A DNA stretch of 64,000 nucleotides from Aureispira sp. CCB-E (GCF_031326345.1 NZ_CP133671.1:5456001-5520000); one strand, 5' to 3'; shown: positions 17,995-27,657, counted from the first letter of the stretch. Notes: generated by a model not told the origin, from the sequence alone. Made by a program: numbers and translations.

Positions 17995-19374
17995 TTACAT
18001 TTCATTTGGGAAATACTCATTAAAAGACTCCAAGTCTACATCCATAGATGTAAAGCCAACTCCAAGTTCTTCCAATTCTTTCATAACAGGCTCATAAATT
18101 TCTGGGGTAATTGGAATTAACACACCTTTTGAGGTGATATTCCCTAGCAGAATATTCTTTACTCCAATTGCCAAAGGTAAACCAACCAACTTAGACATAG
18201 CCGTGTTAGAACTGTTTTCTCCATAGAAAATCAACGTAGACAAATGGCGTTTTTTCTGATGATCTAGTTCGTACTCTACCTCATGTTGCATCAAAATCAT
18301 ATCCTTATCTTCAGGCTCTAATTTCCATTTACGCTCTAATAATTCTTGCAAAATTTGCGCAGAAGTCGCTTCATCTAAAGGTATTTTTTCATCAGAAAAC
18401 AGCCCCAGCCACTCTAGTTTATCCAAAGCTTCGTCAGCCATATTCAAATCAAAAAGCGTGGCAATTTGAGTTCTCAATGTTCCGTACCCTACTCGTTCTA
18501 AAGTTGGTGACAAATAACTTCTCACCCATTGGCGATAGGTTAAGTCATCCGAATATTCCATTTTATAAGTATCATCTGTCAACCCTAAACGCACCAAAAT
18601 ATCCCACGCTTTGCAAAATCCTTTGTAGCGAAGTGTTCCACGCATAATAGTTGGAATGTCATCCAAACCATAAGAATCCTTGTATTTTAGAGATGTTCTA
18701 TTTGGATAAGCATCGTACCACCCCATTGTAGGAATATAAACTAAGTCCGATTTGCTAAACAATCTATGATAAGGAGTATGGCGATAACGATGTTCGTATA
18801 AATATTGAGAAACACCTTGTCCTGCCAAAACAACATTTCGAGGGTTCCAAGAAAATTTATAATGCCAAGGATTTGTATCACTTTCTGGAGCGACCAATCC
18901 CCCTGCATAAGAATAGAATGCGCTAATTTTGCCACCTTTGGCACGGATACTATTAATCATCTGCATAGCGGACATGTGGTCAATTCCAGGATCCAAACCA
19001 ATTTCATTCAAGAAAATTAGTCCTTTTCCCTTTACTTCTTCATGCAATTCTTTCAACTCAGGAGAAACATAAGAAGCTGTTGCCAAATCCTTGCCCAAAC
19101 GCAAGCAATCTTTTGCAACATGAATATGCAAATGTGCAGGCAACATAGAAACAACAAAATCTGCTGCTTCCAAATGAGGCAACCTTTCTTCGGCATCTAA
19201 AGCATTAAATGTCACTGCTGTTCCTTTATCATGTCCTTTTACCTTCTCTTCTGCCAAAGCTATGTCTGCATCTGCTACTGTAATTTCCCAATTATGTGCT
19301 GCTGCATGTTTTAGTAGGTATTGGATAAGAGATGTTGCAGAACGTCCTGCTCCAATAATCAATATCTTCTTCAT
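17995..19374 (-). CDS. Saccharopine dehydrogenase family protein
   Basis: A 459-residue NAD(P)-dependent enzyme. The N-terminal Rossmann motif is IIGAGRSATSLIQYLL (residues 6-21), followed by a typical second nucleotide-fold block FVVSMLPAHLHIHVAKDCLRLGK and the catalytic-domain signature GLDPGIDHMSAMQMI. The C-terminal region contains the long saccharopine-reductase helical insert and ends in the family's short tail. The likely reaction is L-glutamate-forming saccharopine dehydrogenase of the lysine degradation route, feeding acetyl-CoA/acetoacetyl-CoA metabolism. No lysine-ketoglutarate reductase gene is adjacent, so the direction of the pathway is inferred. Confidence 0.9.
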   Translation of the reverse strand: MKKILIIGAGRSATSLIQYLLKHAAAHNWEITVADADIALAEEKVKGHDKGTAVTFNALDAEERLPHLEAADFVVSMLPAHLHIHVAKDCLRLGKDLATASYVSPELKELHEEVKGKGLIFLNEIGLDPGIDHMSAMQMINSIRAKGGKISAFYSYAGGLVAPESDTNPWHYKFSWNPRNVVLAGQGVSQYLYEHRYRHTPYHRLFSKSDLVYIPTMGWYDAYPNRTSLKYKDSYGLDDIPTIMRGTLRYKGFCKAWDILVRLGLTDDTYKMEYSDDLTYRQWVRSYLSPTLERVGYGTLRTQIATLFDLNMADEALDKLEWLGLFSDEKIPLDEATSAQILQELLERKWKLEPEDKDMILMQHEVEYELDHQKKRHLSTLIFYGENSSNTAMSKLVGLPLAIGVKNILLGNITSKGVLIPITPEIYEPVMKELEELGVGFTSMDVDLESFNEYFPNEM

Positions 19375-19585
19375 TTTTATACTATTTTTATTATAAACTT
19401 TTGTAAGTTTATAGGCTATTGCTTTTATAAAAAGGGTTCTTGTCTGGTTAAAATTATCCGACTTGACTTCCCCAAAAGCTATTATTTTATTATTAGGACT
19501 GTTTTATACACAAATGTAGTTTTACTATTAAAAAAACCATAATTCCAAACGAATATTTTGCGATTCATTTGTAACATTCTAAGGA

Positions 19586-20083
19586 ATGAAAGAAATCAGT
19601 ATGAAAAAAATCACTTTGCAATCTGAAATAGAAGTTGCTAAATCTATTGCCGAATTGAGCGAGATAGATGCACAATTATTGGCTACAGCCAAAGAAGCGG
19701 CAAAAGGAGCTTATGCCCCTTATTCTAATTTTAAAGTAGGTGCAGCTGTTTTGATGGATAATGAGGCGATTGTAATTGGCAACAATCAAGAAAATGCCGC
19801 ATTTCCTGTCACCATGTGTGGCGAACGGAACGCTGTTTTTTCGGCGGCAGCACAATATCCCAATATTGCTATTAAGGCTGTTGCCATAACCATTATTAGT
19901 GCCAAAGGCAATATAGATCGACCAATTCCTCCTTGTGGCTCTTGTCGTCAAGTAATTTATGAAAATGAGACCAGACATCAATCTGATATTCGATTGATTT
20001 TGCAGGGTGACATTGGGGAGATTTATGTTGTACAAAGTGTGAAAGATATTTTACCCTTGTTGTTTGATGCTTCTTACTTATAA
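19586..20083 (+). CDS. cdd: Cytidine deaminase
   Basis: Deaminates cytidine and deoxycytidine to uridine in pyrimidine salvage. The zinc site of the small tetrameric type is complete: C78 and catalytic E80 in MCGERNAVF, and C117/C120 in PPCGSCRQ. The conserved AYAPYSNFKVGAAV substrate segment lies near 42-55. An internal ATG at 19601 (MKKITLQ) may be the true start, since there is no ribosome-binding signal to choose between them. Length 165 or 160 residues is somewhat longer than the 130-residue minimum because of an N-terminal helix. Confidence 0.94.
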   Translation: MKEISMKKITLQSEIEVAKSIAELSEIDAQLLATAKEAAKGAYAPYSNFKVGAAVLMDNEAIVIGNNQENAAFPVTMCGERNAVFSAAAQYPNIAIKAVAITIISAKGNIDRPIPPCGSCRQVIYENETRHQSDIRLILQGDIGEIYVVQSVKDILPLLFDASYL

Positions 20084-20167
20084 CTATCCCTCCATTATTT
20101 AACTAAGAGAATTACAAACAACAAATAAGAACGCCCCTATACATACTGCGAACTACGAATTGATATT

Positions 20168-20674
20168 ATGTTTATTATATTTTCACACGGCAAAGAAAGT
20201 GGACCGCATGGAGCTAAGATCCAATTGCTATCATCCATCGCTCAAAAGATGGGTTTTGAAACCTATTCTATGGATTATACCAACTGCAAAAATGTAAACG
20301 AACGGGTCAAACTGCTGCTTCAATTCATAGAAGGACAACCGACTCAAAACCTTATTTTAGTAGGTTCCAGTATGGGAGGTTATGTGGCTACTGTTGTTGC
20401 CCAAAAATGTACCGTTGACGCTCTATTTTTGATGTGTCCTGCACTTTATTTGCCCAACTACCCCATTCAAGACTATCATCCCACAACAACAAACATTGAA
20501 ATCATACATGGTTGGCAAGATACAATAGTTCCTTATTCACATTCTATTCGTTTTGGCAAACATACCAATGCAAAGGTACACTTAATTCAAGACAACCATC
20601 GCTTGAGTGAGCAACGCCCATTTCTTGCCGACACCTTTCAACAATTTTTAATTCGTTACCAACAAAATTATTGA
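20168..20674 (+). CDS. Small alpha/beta hydrolase
   Basis: 168 residues. The fold starts with FIIFSHGKESGPHGAK (strand plus oxyanion loop), followed by nucleophile elbow GSSMGG near 67-72, an acid in HGWQDTIVP and the histidine in DNHRLSEQ. The triad and small cap-less core match YqiA-like esterases, but the substrate is unknown. It follows cdd on the plus strand at 84 bases and may be co-transcribed. It converges with the next gene across 17 bases only, with no terminator visible between them. Confidence 0.85.
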   Translation: MFIIFSHGKESGPHGAKIQLLSSIAQKMGFETYSMDYTNCKNVNERVKLLLQFIEGQPTQNLILVGSSMGGYVATVVAQKCTVDALFLMCPALYLPNYPIQDYHPTTTNIEIIHGWQDTIVPYSHSIRFGKHTNAKVHLIQDNHRLSEQRPFLADTFQQFLIRYQQNY

Positions 20675-20691
20675 GGGTACAGTGGTGTATT

Positions 20692-22164
20692 TTACGGTAT
20701 TCTCAGACCATTTTTATAAGCAACAATTTTTGCTGTTGGAAACTGTTGCTTATAATTTACTAATGCCTCTTGGGCGGTCTTATAATCGGCATAATCTCCT
20801 ATCAAAAAAGCATAATGTTGCTCTTTTAATAAGTCAATAAAAATCACATCAAACTCATAAAACAAAAAGTGATTCGTAGATAAATCTCCTTTTTTGTCTA
20901 AGAGCTGAATTTTGTACCCATTGTATGCTGCACTCATTGTTTGAGGTTTCGAAGGCATAGAACGATGGTACAGTTCGGTCGTTGCTCCTCCTTCTGCATA
21001 CGCCTGATTGTTGGCTTCCAAAATTAAATCAAAATTGCGTTCTTGCATCATAGATGATAACGAACGCACCTGCATAGGATCTTCTGCTAAAATATCAATT
21101 ACGGTCAATTCCGTTCTTCGATTCTGTTGATACAATTCCTCAGTACACTCGACTCCGTCAACACAAGAGTTAACAGGTTGTGTTTCTCCATACCCCTTTG
21201 CCTCTATTTGATTTTTTTGAACAGGAACTTTTGCTTTGATATAGTTAACAACAGCATTTGCTCTACGCTGCGATAGTTCCATATTAGCTTGATTGTTTCC
21301 TCTAGAGTCTGTATGCGCACTTAGTTCTACTACAATTTGAGGATTGTCATACATCATTTGAGCCAACTCATCTAGCTGAGGTTTTGCCTCTGGACGCAAC
21401 GTTGCTTTTCCCAAATCGTAGTAAATATTTTCCATTTTCATCTTTTCATTCAAGACTACTTTTTTCATCATAACATTTGTCCCCAAAGTTCCCATAGTAT
21501 TCTCTTTGGTTAAGTTGTCTGTTACACTAGGCGTAACGGTACCAAAACCCTCCATACAGAGAATACATCCATTTACATTCACATTTGCTCTCATTCGCTT
21601 AGCATAATACCCCTCTTTTCTTAACAAGAAAATGTATTCATTCCCTTGCTCCAAATGGCACTGAATTCGATGGCTAGGATGCTTCGCAATATTAACCACC
21701 TCTTTTTGTAATGTATTGTTATAAATTTCGATGTGAGCCCCTTCTATCCCATATGCAGGTGCTCCAGGATTTGTTTCATCTACCAAATCAGTTAAAGTCA
21801 TATCTAATGTATACCCTGGCAACCTAGACAACTCCAACTTAGTAAATATTCCTTCATTGGCTCGACGTCCTTGAGTCGTAATGGTTGTTCTTCCTGTCTG
21901 AAAAGCTGATTTTTTAGCTTCTATTGTATACGTTCCATTTATAATTGGAATTTTCACTTCAAACTTTCCCTGTACATCAGTAATTGTTTTTAATTGATGC
22001 ACACTATCTTCAGAACTTATGGTTACTTTTACTTCATTGAGATAACCTCGGTTATTACTCTCATAAATATACCCAACTAAAACTGCGTTTGGAATATCTT
22101 GCCCTACAAGCATACTACAGCAGTACAAGAAAAAAAATAGGTTCAATATCGTTTTATTATACAT
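20692..22164 (-). CDS. OmpA-family protein with carboxypeptidase-like and SPOR-like domains
   Basis: 490 residues from the start MYNKTILNLF, which begins a signal peptide ending SMLVGQ. Order of domains: a carboxypeptidase-regulatory-like sandwich at about 20-110 (LVGYIYESNNRGYLNEVKVTI), a second PEGA-like beta region to about 215, an OmpA C-terminal peptidoglycan-binding domain at about 245-345 (YYDLGKATLRPEAKPQLDEL, HTDSRGNNQANMELSQRRA), and a final SPOR-like segment (AFLIGDYADYKTAQEALVNYKQQFP). It probably tethers the outer membrane to peptidoglycan. The start is ambiguous by one codon (22167 also possible). Confidence 0.85.
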   Translation of the reverse strand: MYNKTILNLFFFLYCCSMLVGQDIPNAVLVGYIYESNNRGYLNEVKVTISSEDSVHQLKTITDVQGKFEVKIPIINGTYTIEAKKSAFQTGRTTITTQGRRANEGIFTKLELSRLPGYTLDMTLTDLVDETNPGAPAYGIEGAHIEIYNNTLQKEVVNIAKHPSHRIQCHLEQGNEYIFLLRKEGYYAKRMRANVNVNGCILCMEGFGTVTPSVTDNLTKENTMGTLGTNVMMKKVVLNEKMKMENIYYDLGKATLRPEAKPQLDELAQMMYDNPQIVVELSAHTDSRGNNQANMELSQRRANAVVNYIKAKVPVQKNQIEAKGYGETQPVNSCVDGVECTEELYQQNRRTELTVIDILAEDPMQVRSLSSMMQERNFDLILEANNQAYAEGGATTELYHRSMPSKPQTMSAAYNGYKIQLLDKKGDLSTNHFLFYEFDVIFIDLLKEQHYAFLIGDYADYKTAQEALVNYKQQFPTAKIVAYKNGLRIP

Positions 22165-22351
22165 CATTTTTATTTGGTATATCTTCAATACAATCTAACA
22201 AAAGGTCACTTATAGAGAATTTTTAGTAAGAACAAATTGTTCCCACAGCTTGGCATAAAATTAGTAAATATTAATCTAATATACACAACAAGTTTCAGTA
22301 GCTAAGAGTTATCTTTAGCAAATTTTATGGCTCTTTATTAAGTTTTGAAAA

Positions 22352-22909
22352 ATGAACAACAAGCAAATCAATCTCCCAATTACTGCTGCTAAATATTTAT
22401 TATTAGGATTATGTTTATCCTTTTCTTTATCAATAACTGCCCAAGACTTTAAAGGCATTCCAACAGGAAATGAAAAAATCAGTTCCTCTAAAAATAGCTT
22501 TGAACAAGAGTTGCTAGCTTTGGTCAATAAAGAACGTGCCAAACGACACCGAAAACCATTAATATTAAATGAGCAACTTACCTATGCTGCTCGCTATCAC
22601 GCCATGGATATGGCTGTAGACAATTACTTTGACCATGAATCCAAAGATCGACGCACCAATGGGTCATATAAGAAAGTTTGTTCTGTTTTTGAACGAATGG
22701 ATCGTTTTCTAAAAGGAAGTCTTTTTTCAAGAGCAGAAAATATTGCTGTTGGCAATCAGTCCCCCGAACAAGTCATGCGTGATTGGATGTCTAGCAAAGG
22801 GCATCGTGCTAATATCCTAGATAAAGAAGCCAAATATATTGGCTTGGCATATATTTATGTCGAAGGTAGTGAATGGGGAGGTTATTGGGTTCAAAATTTT
22901 GGGTTATAA
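22352..22909 (+). CDS. Secreted CAP-domain (SCP/PR1-like) protein
   Basis: 185 residues with a signal peptide (to about ITAQ, residue 31) and one CAP domain from about 50 to the end. Visible CAP signatures are ALVNKERAKRHRKPLILNEQLTYAARYHAMDMA, YFDHESKD, RAENIAVGNQSPEQVMRDWMSSKGHRANIL and the closing GGYWVQNFG. The cavity histidine and glutamate positions (H in ARYHAMDM, E in AENI, H in GHRANI) are retained. The bacterial role is uncertain; family members are extracellular and stable. It converges with a T9SS-exported phosphatase gene. Confidence 0.92.
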   Translation: MNNKQINLPITAAKYLLLGLCLSFSLSITAQDFKGIPTGNEKISSSKNSFEQELLALVNKERAKRHRKPLILNEQLTYAARYHAMDMAVDNYFDHESKDRRTNGSYKKVCSVFERMDRFLKGSLFSRAENIAVGNQSPEQVMRDWMSSKGHRANILDKEAKYIGLAYIYVEGSEWGGYWVQNFGL

Positions 22910-22915
22910 CAAATA

Positions 22916-22972
22916 TCAATTGAAAATTTAAGGATTCATTCTCAGTGAAAAAATCTTTAAATTTTCAATTGA
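22916..22972. repeat. 16-bp perfect inverted repeat between convergent genes
   Basis: TCAATTGAAAATTTAA at 22916-22931 and its exact complement at 22957-22972, with a 25-base loop, lie between the CAP gene and the converging phosphatase gene. It could be a bidirectional terminator, although neither side has a clean T-run. Confidence 0.6.
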
Positions 22973-22986
22973 CTCAACCTATGGTT

Positions 22987-24849
22987 TTATTTTTTTACAA
23001 CAATACGCTGTTCTTTCTTTCCATTAATATCCAGCACCAAGACATAGCTTCCTGGTAGTAGATTATTTATACTAAAAGTCGTTCGTTGTATACCACTAGC
23101 AACATTTCCAAAGTCTTGCGTTGCCAACGATCTTCCTAAGGCATCAAACAAATACATTTTTACAGGACCATCTTTGGTAATCGTATATTGAATGGTAATT
23201 TGTTCTGTAAAAGGATTCGGGTAAATGCTTAACAAAACATTTTCGTACGTATCTTCAACATCAGCCGTAGAAGTAATACAATTTCTAGGATTATAAGGTG
23301 CAGGCGCTCCAATTTGGCTAGCACTTGGCAAAGCCGCAATCGTACCATTGCTCAAATGGCGAGTTCCATCATCTGTTTTCCAAGAAGCACCATAATTTTC
23401 TACTGAGCTAATTTGATCAATTCTATCCACATAGTACCAATCTGCTTGTGCACGTGTTTTGTTGACATCCAAAACATAATACCCTTTCTCTGCCAAATCA
23501 ATATACTTCATATGATCGTTTAAACTTTGCAAGACAGCTGCTCCAACACTTTGTGCCGCAGGTAACCCTGGAGATGTGACGCTGGTCACCACAAACTCTA
23601 CCCCTGCTGAGCCTGCCCCTGTAGAACCATTGTAAGTACTGGTAGGAAGGTCGTTTGCCCAAGAAGTATGAATATCTCCTGTCAAAACAACGACATTCTC
23701 AATATTATTGGCAAAAATAGAGTCGTACAAGCTAGTTCGTTCGATTTCGTAAGCATCCCATTGGTCATCGTTGCCATATTGTTGTCCAAAAGGAAATGGA
23801 TTAACATCAAAAGGAGCCATCATAACTTGTTGGCCTATAATTTGCCATTGTGCTGTTGAGGTATCCATATTATGACACAACCAATTAAATTGATCTGCCC
23901 CCAGTATAGTACGTCCAGGTGCATTAGCATTAGAAAACCCTTGTTCTTCTCTTCCTTGCAAACGAGTATCTAACATATGCAATTCTAAAAGATCACCATA
24001 ACGGAATTTTCTATAGATTCTTTGTGTATCAACTGCTGGATCAGGCATACGCAATGGCATCCATTCGTAGTAAGCTTTGATCGCTTCCGCTTTTCTATTG
24101 AACCAGTTTCCTTCTCCTGCATCGTGATTACCAGCTCCCCCATACCAAGAGTTATTGGCAGTCTCGTGATCATCCCAGACACAAATAAAAGGATATTGTT
24201 GATGCAAACGCATCAGTGAATTATCCAATCGGTAATGAGACAAGCGCATTCTATAGTCACTCAAATTAATAATCTCATTAGCAGGCTGATAAGTACGATC
24301 GCTTCCGTATTCACCATCTCCATATTCATAGTAATAATCCCCCAAATGCAAAATAGCAGACACATCATTGCGTTCTGTGATTCTATCGTATGCATTAAAA
24401 TACCCATGTGCATAAGAGGCGCACGAAACGACTGCAAACCTTAAACTATCTACATCTCCAACTGGTGCTGTTTTTGTTCTCCCTATAATAGACAACATGC
24501 CATCAGCTTCAAATTCATAATAATAAAATGTATTTGGCATTAGTCCTGTAACATCTACCTTCACTGTATAATCTATGGCATTAGAGGTTGTTACTGTTCC
24601 TGAATCAATAACATTCACCATTGCTGTATCTGTAGCCATGCGCCACTTGACTGTTTCTATCGTATCTGTTGTTGTTACTCTAGTCCATATAATAACAGCG
24701 TCACTAAGAGGATCTCCCGATGCAACCCCATGATAAAATGGAGCTAAACTTGAACGTGCTCCTGAGCGAGTGGTACTTTGGTTCGGATATTGGGCTTGTA
24801 TTGTCAGGCAAATTCCCAAAAATAAACTAATTGTTAGTGCTATTTTCAT
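22987..24849 (-). CDS. PhoD-like alkaline phosphatase with T9SS type A sorting domain
   Basis: 620 residues. After the signal peptide (ends IQAQ) comes a fibronectin-like N-terminal domain (HGVASGDPLSDAVIIWTRV) and the PhoD metallophosphatase core: SCASYAHGYFNAYDRI, LHLGDYYYEYGDGEYG, VWDDHETANNSWYGGAGNHD, LTGDIHTSWANDL. These supply the metal ligands of the family. The last 85 residues form a T9SS type A sorting domain (SIYPNPFTEQITI ... LPGSYVLVLDINGKKEQRIVVKK), so the enzyme should be surface-attached or released. The likely role is phosphate scavenging from extracellular esters or diesters. No pho-box-like element was recognised upstream. Confidence 0.93.
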   Translation of the reverse strand: MKIALTISLFLGICLTIQAQYPNQSTTRSGARSSLAPFYHGVASGDPLSDAVIIWTRVTTTDTIETVKWRMATDTAMVNVIDSGTVTTSNAIDYTVKVDVTGLMPNTFYYYEFEADGMLSIIGRTKTAPVGDVDSLRFAVVSCASYAHGYFNAYDRITERNDVSAILHLGDYYYEYGDGEYGSDRTYQPANEIINLSDYRMRLSHYRLDNSLMRLHQQYPFICVWDDHETANNSWYGGAGNHDAGEGNWFNRKAEAIKAYYEWMPLRMPDPAVDTQRIYRKFRYGDLLELHMLDTRLQGREEQGFSNANAPGRTILGADQFNWLCHNMDTSTAQWQIIGQQVMMAPFDVNPFPFGQQYGNDDQWDAYEIERTSLYDSIFANNIENVVVLTGDIHTSWANDLPTSTYNGSTGAGSAGVEFVVTSVTSPGLPAAQSVGAAVLQSLNDHMKYIDLAEKGYYVLDVNKTRAQADWYYVDRIDQISSVENYGASWKTDDGTRHLSNGTIAALPSASQIGAPAPYNPRNCITSTADVEDTYENVLLSIYPNPFTEQITIQYTITKDGPVKMYLFDALGRSLATQDFGNVASGIQRTTFSINNLLPGSYVLVLDINGKKEQRIVVKK

Positions 24850-25478
24850 AAATAAAAAAGAATGGATTGGTTTTATAAGAAGAATTGATTATTAACTTTT
24901 TGGTTAACTTAGTTACAAAGTGTTTTAGTGTATGAACCAAAAGAAATCATATCGTAAACTGTTTTTAGTTTTCTTACTATCAAGACAAAAAGCAGACTAG
25001 ACTATCTGATGCTTTTTTAATGATGGGTGCAAGTAAAAAAATAGTTATTGCCAACACGAAATCTTTTGGACAATTGCCCAAATTAGGCAGGGGGAGGTCT
25101 GCGAATATACAACTTTTTTATTAAAAAAAACAGCCTTTTTTTGTTAAACATTTGTAAGCTCAATGCTACTTATTTTCTTTATTTGCTCAAAAAAAGAGGC
25201 AGCATCAAAGTTGTAGTCTACTATCTACCAGATACTTATTTTTTTTTATCATAAAAATATTCCTCTTAACATACTAACTATAAAGTTGCGCCATGTATCA
25301 TTTCTCTTGACAATCCTTATCTAAGTATTTCTCAATATAGCTGCTTCACCTAAAAACTAATTAGGAATCTTTAACGAAAAACGATGGTTTCAGGAGCATT
25401 TTTAGCAGAATACTCAGCCCTCTATCTCATGACTCTAACAAGCCACAACGAGTAACAAAACCAACTTCATGGTACCAC
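24850..25478. other. Non-coding gap upstream of the phosphatase gene
   Basis: No supportable coding frame on either strand. A short symmetric TGCCCAAATTAGGCA followed by a purine-rich GGGGGAGG stretch lies at about 25075-25097. It is the only GC-rich patch in the gap and has no clear meaning. Confidence 0.4.
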
Positions 25479-25532
25479 AAAAAAAGCCAACAAATCCAAA
25501 AACTTCTCAAAAGCTTTTCAATTCATTGGCTT
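25479..25532 (-). terminator. Probable terminator downstream of the small membrane protein gene
   Basis: Stem AAGCCAA (25484-25490) with TTGGCTT (25526-25532). The loop contains a nested AAAGCTTTT hairpin, and seven T follow on the minus strand. It is about 150 bases beyond the stop at 25679, leaving a long 3' leader or a separate small transcript. Confidence 0.55.
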
Positions 25533-25678
25533 ATTAGAACATCTATTTCTTTCACGAAAAAACATTCTTTTATATGTAGAGAAGGTCTATTTAGCAGTGA
25601 ATAATATGTCTTAATTTCGAACTATTAAAAGAGTTATTGAAAGTTAAGTACTGCCTATATGCCGACCTATGTATTGTC

Positions 25679-25891
25679 TTATTTTTTGGTAATACCAATA
25701 ACTCCTCCAATCAAAAAGATGGCACCAGCTCCAAGCATTAAGTATCCTGTTGTTGATTCGCTATCTTTTTGGGCAGACAGCTCTAAATTCCCGATTTCCA
25801 AAGACTTAGTATTGTCATTTACTTGTGTATAACCAAAGATTCCTAGTCCGATTCCTATTACGATTAATCCTATTGAAATTACCTTATTCAT
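25679..25891 (-). CDS. Small two-helix membrane protein, 70 residues
   Basis: Two transmembrane helices, at about residues 4-22 (VISIGLIVIGIGLGIFGY) and 47-66 (TGYLMLGAGAIFLIGGVIGI), flank a short polar loop (NDNTKSLEIGNLELSAQKDSES). This resembles small DUF3185-like membrane proteins of Gram-negative bacteria; function unknown. The leader contains an A-rich block like that before scoA and paaZ and a hairpin at 25938-25965. The reading frame is the only one in the area with a sensible composition. Confidence 0.72.
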   Translation of the reverse strand: MNKVISIGLIVIGIGLGIFGYTQVNDNTKSLEIGNLELSAQKDSESTTGYLMLGAGAIFLIGGVIGITKK

Positions 25892-25937
25892 GTTTTTTTG
25901 TTTTTAAGTTAGAAAATTATTTACTACAATACCTAAC

Positions 25938-25965
25938 ATACAAGCATTAGGGTTACAGCTTGTAT
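25938..25965. promoter_or_regulatory. Hairpin upstream of the small membrane protein gene
   Basis: An 8-bp inverted repeat ATACAAGC-12-GCTTGTAT, 47-74 bases before the start. It could be an operator or a 5' leader stem. Apart from it the 25892-26202 gap shows nothing. Confidence 0.3.
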
Positions 25966-26202
25966 TGGGTAGCAATACAAGGAGTATAAAATATGTTGTG
26001 TATTTTTGATTTATATTGAGAGCGTTAATAGTTGTATATGTATAGTATATGAGTTGCTATTTTATAACTATTGCTCGATGTGCAACTTAATTATATAACA
26101 ATTCTAATATAAAAAAGATGTGAGAAATGACATTTTTTTGATTTTTTTCCTAATATTATTGAAGGAACAAACCTAGAATGCGTACAATTTCTGTCCTGCT
26201 TA

Positions 26203-26853
26203 TCATGCTCCAAAGCGTCCATTCTGTATAAAATTATGTACCTGCCTGGCTGTAATGCTTTCTTTGTGAATTTGAGTATGAACGTAATTTAACGTTATAA
26301 AATCTGTCATAATAGAAGGTTCCAATTTGGTAGCGTCCACTTCTACTCGACCATCGTTAGGCTGCTTTAAAAAACTCCCCGTAATTAATCGATGATTCGT
26401 CCCTGCTATAATCCCAATATTAGGAATAGGGATATTTAACGGCAAGTCAATTGCCACAGATTTTGAGTGCAAAGCTATTATCGGTTTTAATAATCTTGGC
26501 AACAAAGGAATTTTAAGACCAATGTCTGCTAAACGAGTTCCTTTATTGGGAGTACCAATAAACACACAACGTCCTAAGTTGGGCACGACCTGTTTTGATA
26601 GATAGTATCGAATAATCAAACCACCCATGCTATGCCCTACCATATGAATGTTGGAATAAGATGCCGTATTGATCTTGGAAAGTTCTATTTTAAAGACTTC
26701 GTAGATGGTTTCTAGTCGCTCAAATGTTGTTGGTAGGTTTACTAGATGCGTATGATACCCCCACTGGCTGAGATGCTCTTGGAGGGGTTCCATGTCTTTG
26801 TAATTTTTGAAGAAACCATGAACTAATAAAATTAAAGAATTGTTATGATTCAT
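26203..26853 (-). CDS. Lipase-like alpha/beta hydrolase
   Basis: A 216-residue cytosolic-looking hydrolase without signal peptide. LILLVHGFFKNYKDMEPLQ gives the oxyanion strand, GHSMGG (near residue 73) the nucleophile, and FIGTPNKGTRLAD a segment typical of PGAP1/triacylglycerol-lipase-like enzymes. The histidine is probably that in YVHTQIHKES. The substrate is probably an ester or lipid but is unproven. The gene is divergent from a secreted protein gene at 27074. Confidence 0.85.
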   Translation of the reverse strand: MNHNNSLILLVHGFFKNYKDMEPLQEHLSQWGYHTHLVNLPTTFERLETIYEVFKIELSKINTASYSNIHMVGHSMGGLIIRYYLSKQVVPNLGRCVFIGTPNKGTRLADIGLKIPLLPRLLKPIIALHSKSVAIDLPLNIPIPNIGIIAGTNHRLITGSFLKQPNDGRVEVDATKLEPSIMTDFITLNYVHTQIHKESITARQVHNFIQNGRFGA

Positions 26854-27073
26854 AACTTTGTATTAAGGCTAAATGTTATTTCTATTAAATTATAAATTAT
26901 TTTATATAACACTTATAATTTTAAGTAAATTCGCCTTTCAAATTAAGTTTTAGTTAAAAAATAATTTATTGGAAATACAGTGTATTTTTACTAACTTTAC
27001 TTCCTTGTTCACCTATTTATCCTTGTCCTTCATTTATTATATATTTTTTAATTCTAATAATTATATTCTAACA

Positions 27074-27643
27074 ATGTTAAAATCATTACTCTTCTCCATT
27101 CTCTTTTTTTCTTTCACAATTTATTCTTTTGCACAAGATAATCTAATTAAAAATGGTCAATTTGCAGATGGAACCAATAATTGGGAAGTTCTGCTACTCA
27201 ATAAAGACGAACCGATTAAGGCACATATTGAGCATTCTGATGGATACAAAGAATATGGCTTGGCAGATAATTTTGTAGGGACAAATTTCGTAGAACTAGA
27301 TCAAAAGTCAGCCATTCAACAAGTTATTCCAACTCGAAAAAATGGAATTTATACACTTGCTTTTGCTTTTGCTCCACGTCCTAACGCTGGTACCAAACAA
27401 CTCATTGTAACAGCTGGTAAAAAAGTAATTTATACCACTACGCTCAATAATTCAGACGATAAAGGGGTATTTATTTACAAAACCGTCAACTTTACAGCTA
27501 CTGAAAACTATACTAAAATTGGCTTCCACGCTGTTTCTATCTTGAGTAATGAAGATGACAAAGGTATTCTATTAACAGATATTTTATGCAATCTTTCTTC
27601 TACAGTAGACGTAAATAGAATCTCTTCAGACAAAAAATTCTAA
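27074..27643 (+). CDS. Secreted DUF642/CBM-like domain protein
   Basis: 189 residues. The internal ATG at 27074 is preferred because it begins a clean signal peptide (MLKSLLFSILFFSFTIYSFAQ). The mature protein is a single beta-sandwich with LIKNGQFADGTNNWEV at its start, then FVELDQKSAIQQVIPT and YTLAFAFAPRP. These are the hallmarks of carbohydrate-binding-module or DUF642-like sandwiches in which a sugar or matrix polymer is bound. No catalytic domain and no sorting domain is present. It is followed by a strong hairpin and lies at the left border of the accessory stretch. Confidence 0.75.
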   Translation: MLKSLLFSILFFSFTIYSFAQDNLIKNGQFADGTNNWEVLLLNKDEPIKAHIEHSDGYKEYGLADNFVGTNFVELDQKSAIQQVIPTRKNGIYTLAFAFAPRPNAGTKQLIVTAGKKVIYTTTLNNSDDKGVFIYKTVNFTATENYTKIGFHAVSILSNEDDKGILLTDILCNLSSTVDVNRISSDKKF

Positions 27644-27657
27644 ACGCCGTTCTTTCG

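Noticed and set aside
19676-20035. 119-codon minus-strand frame
   Set aside because: Antisense to cytidine deaminase, whose zinc motifs are complete.
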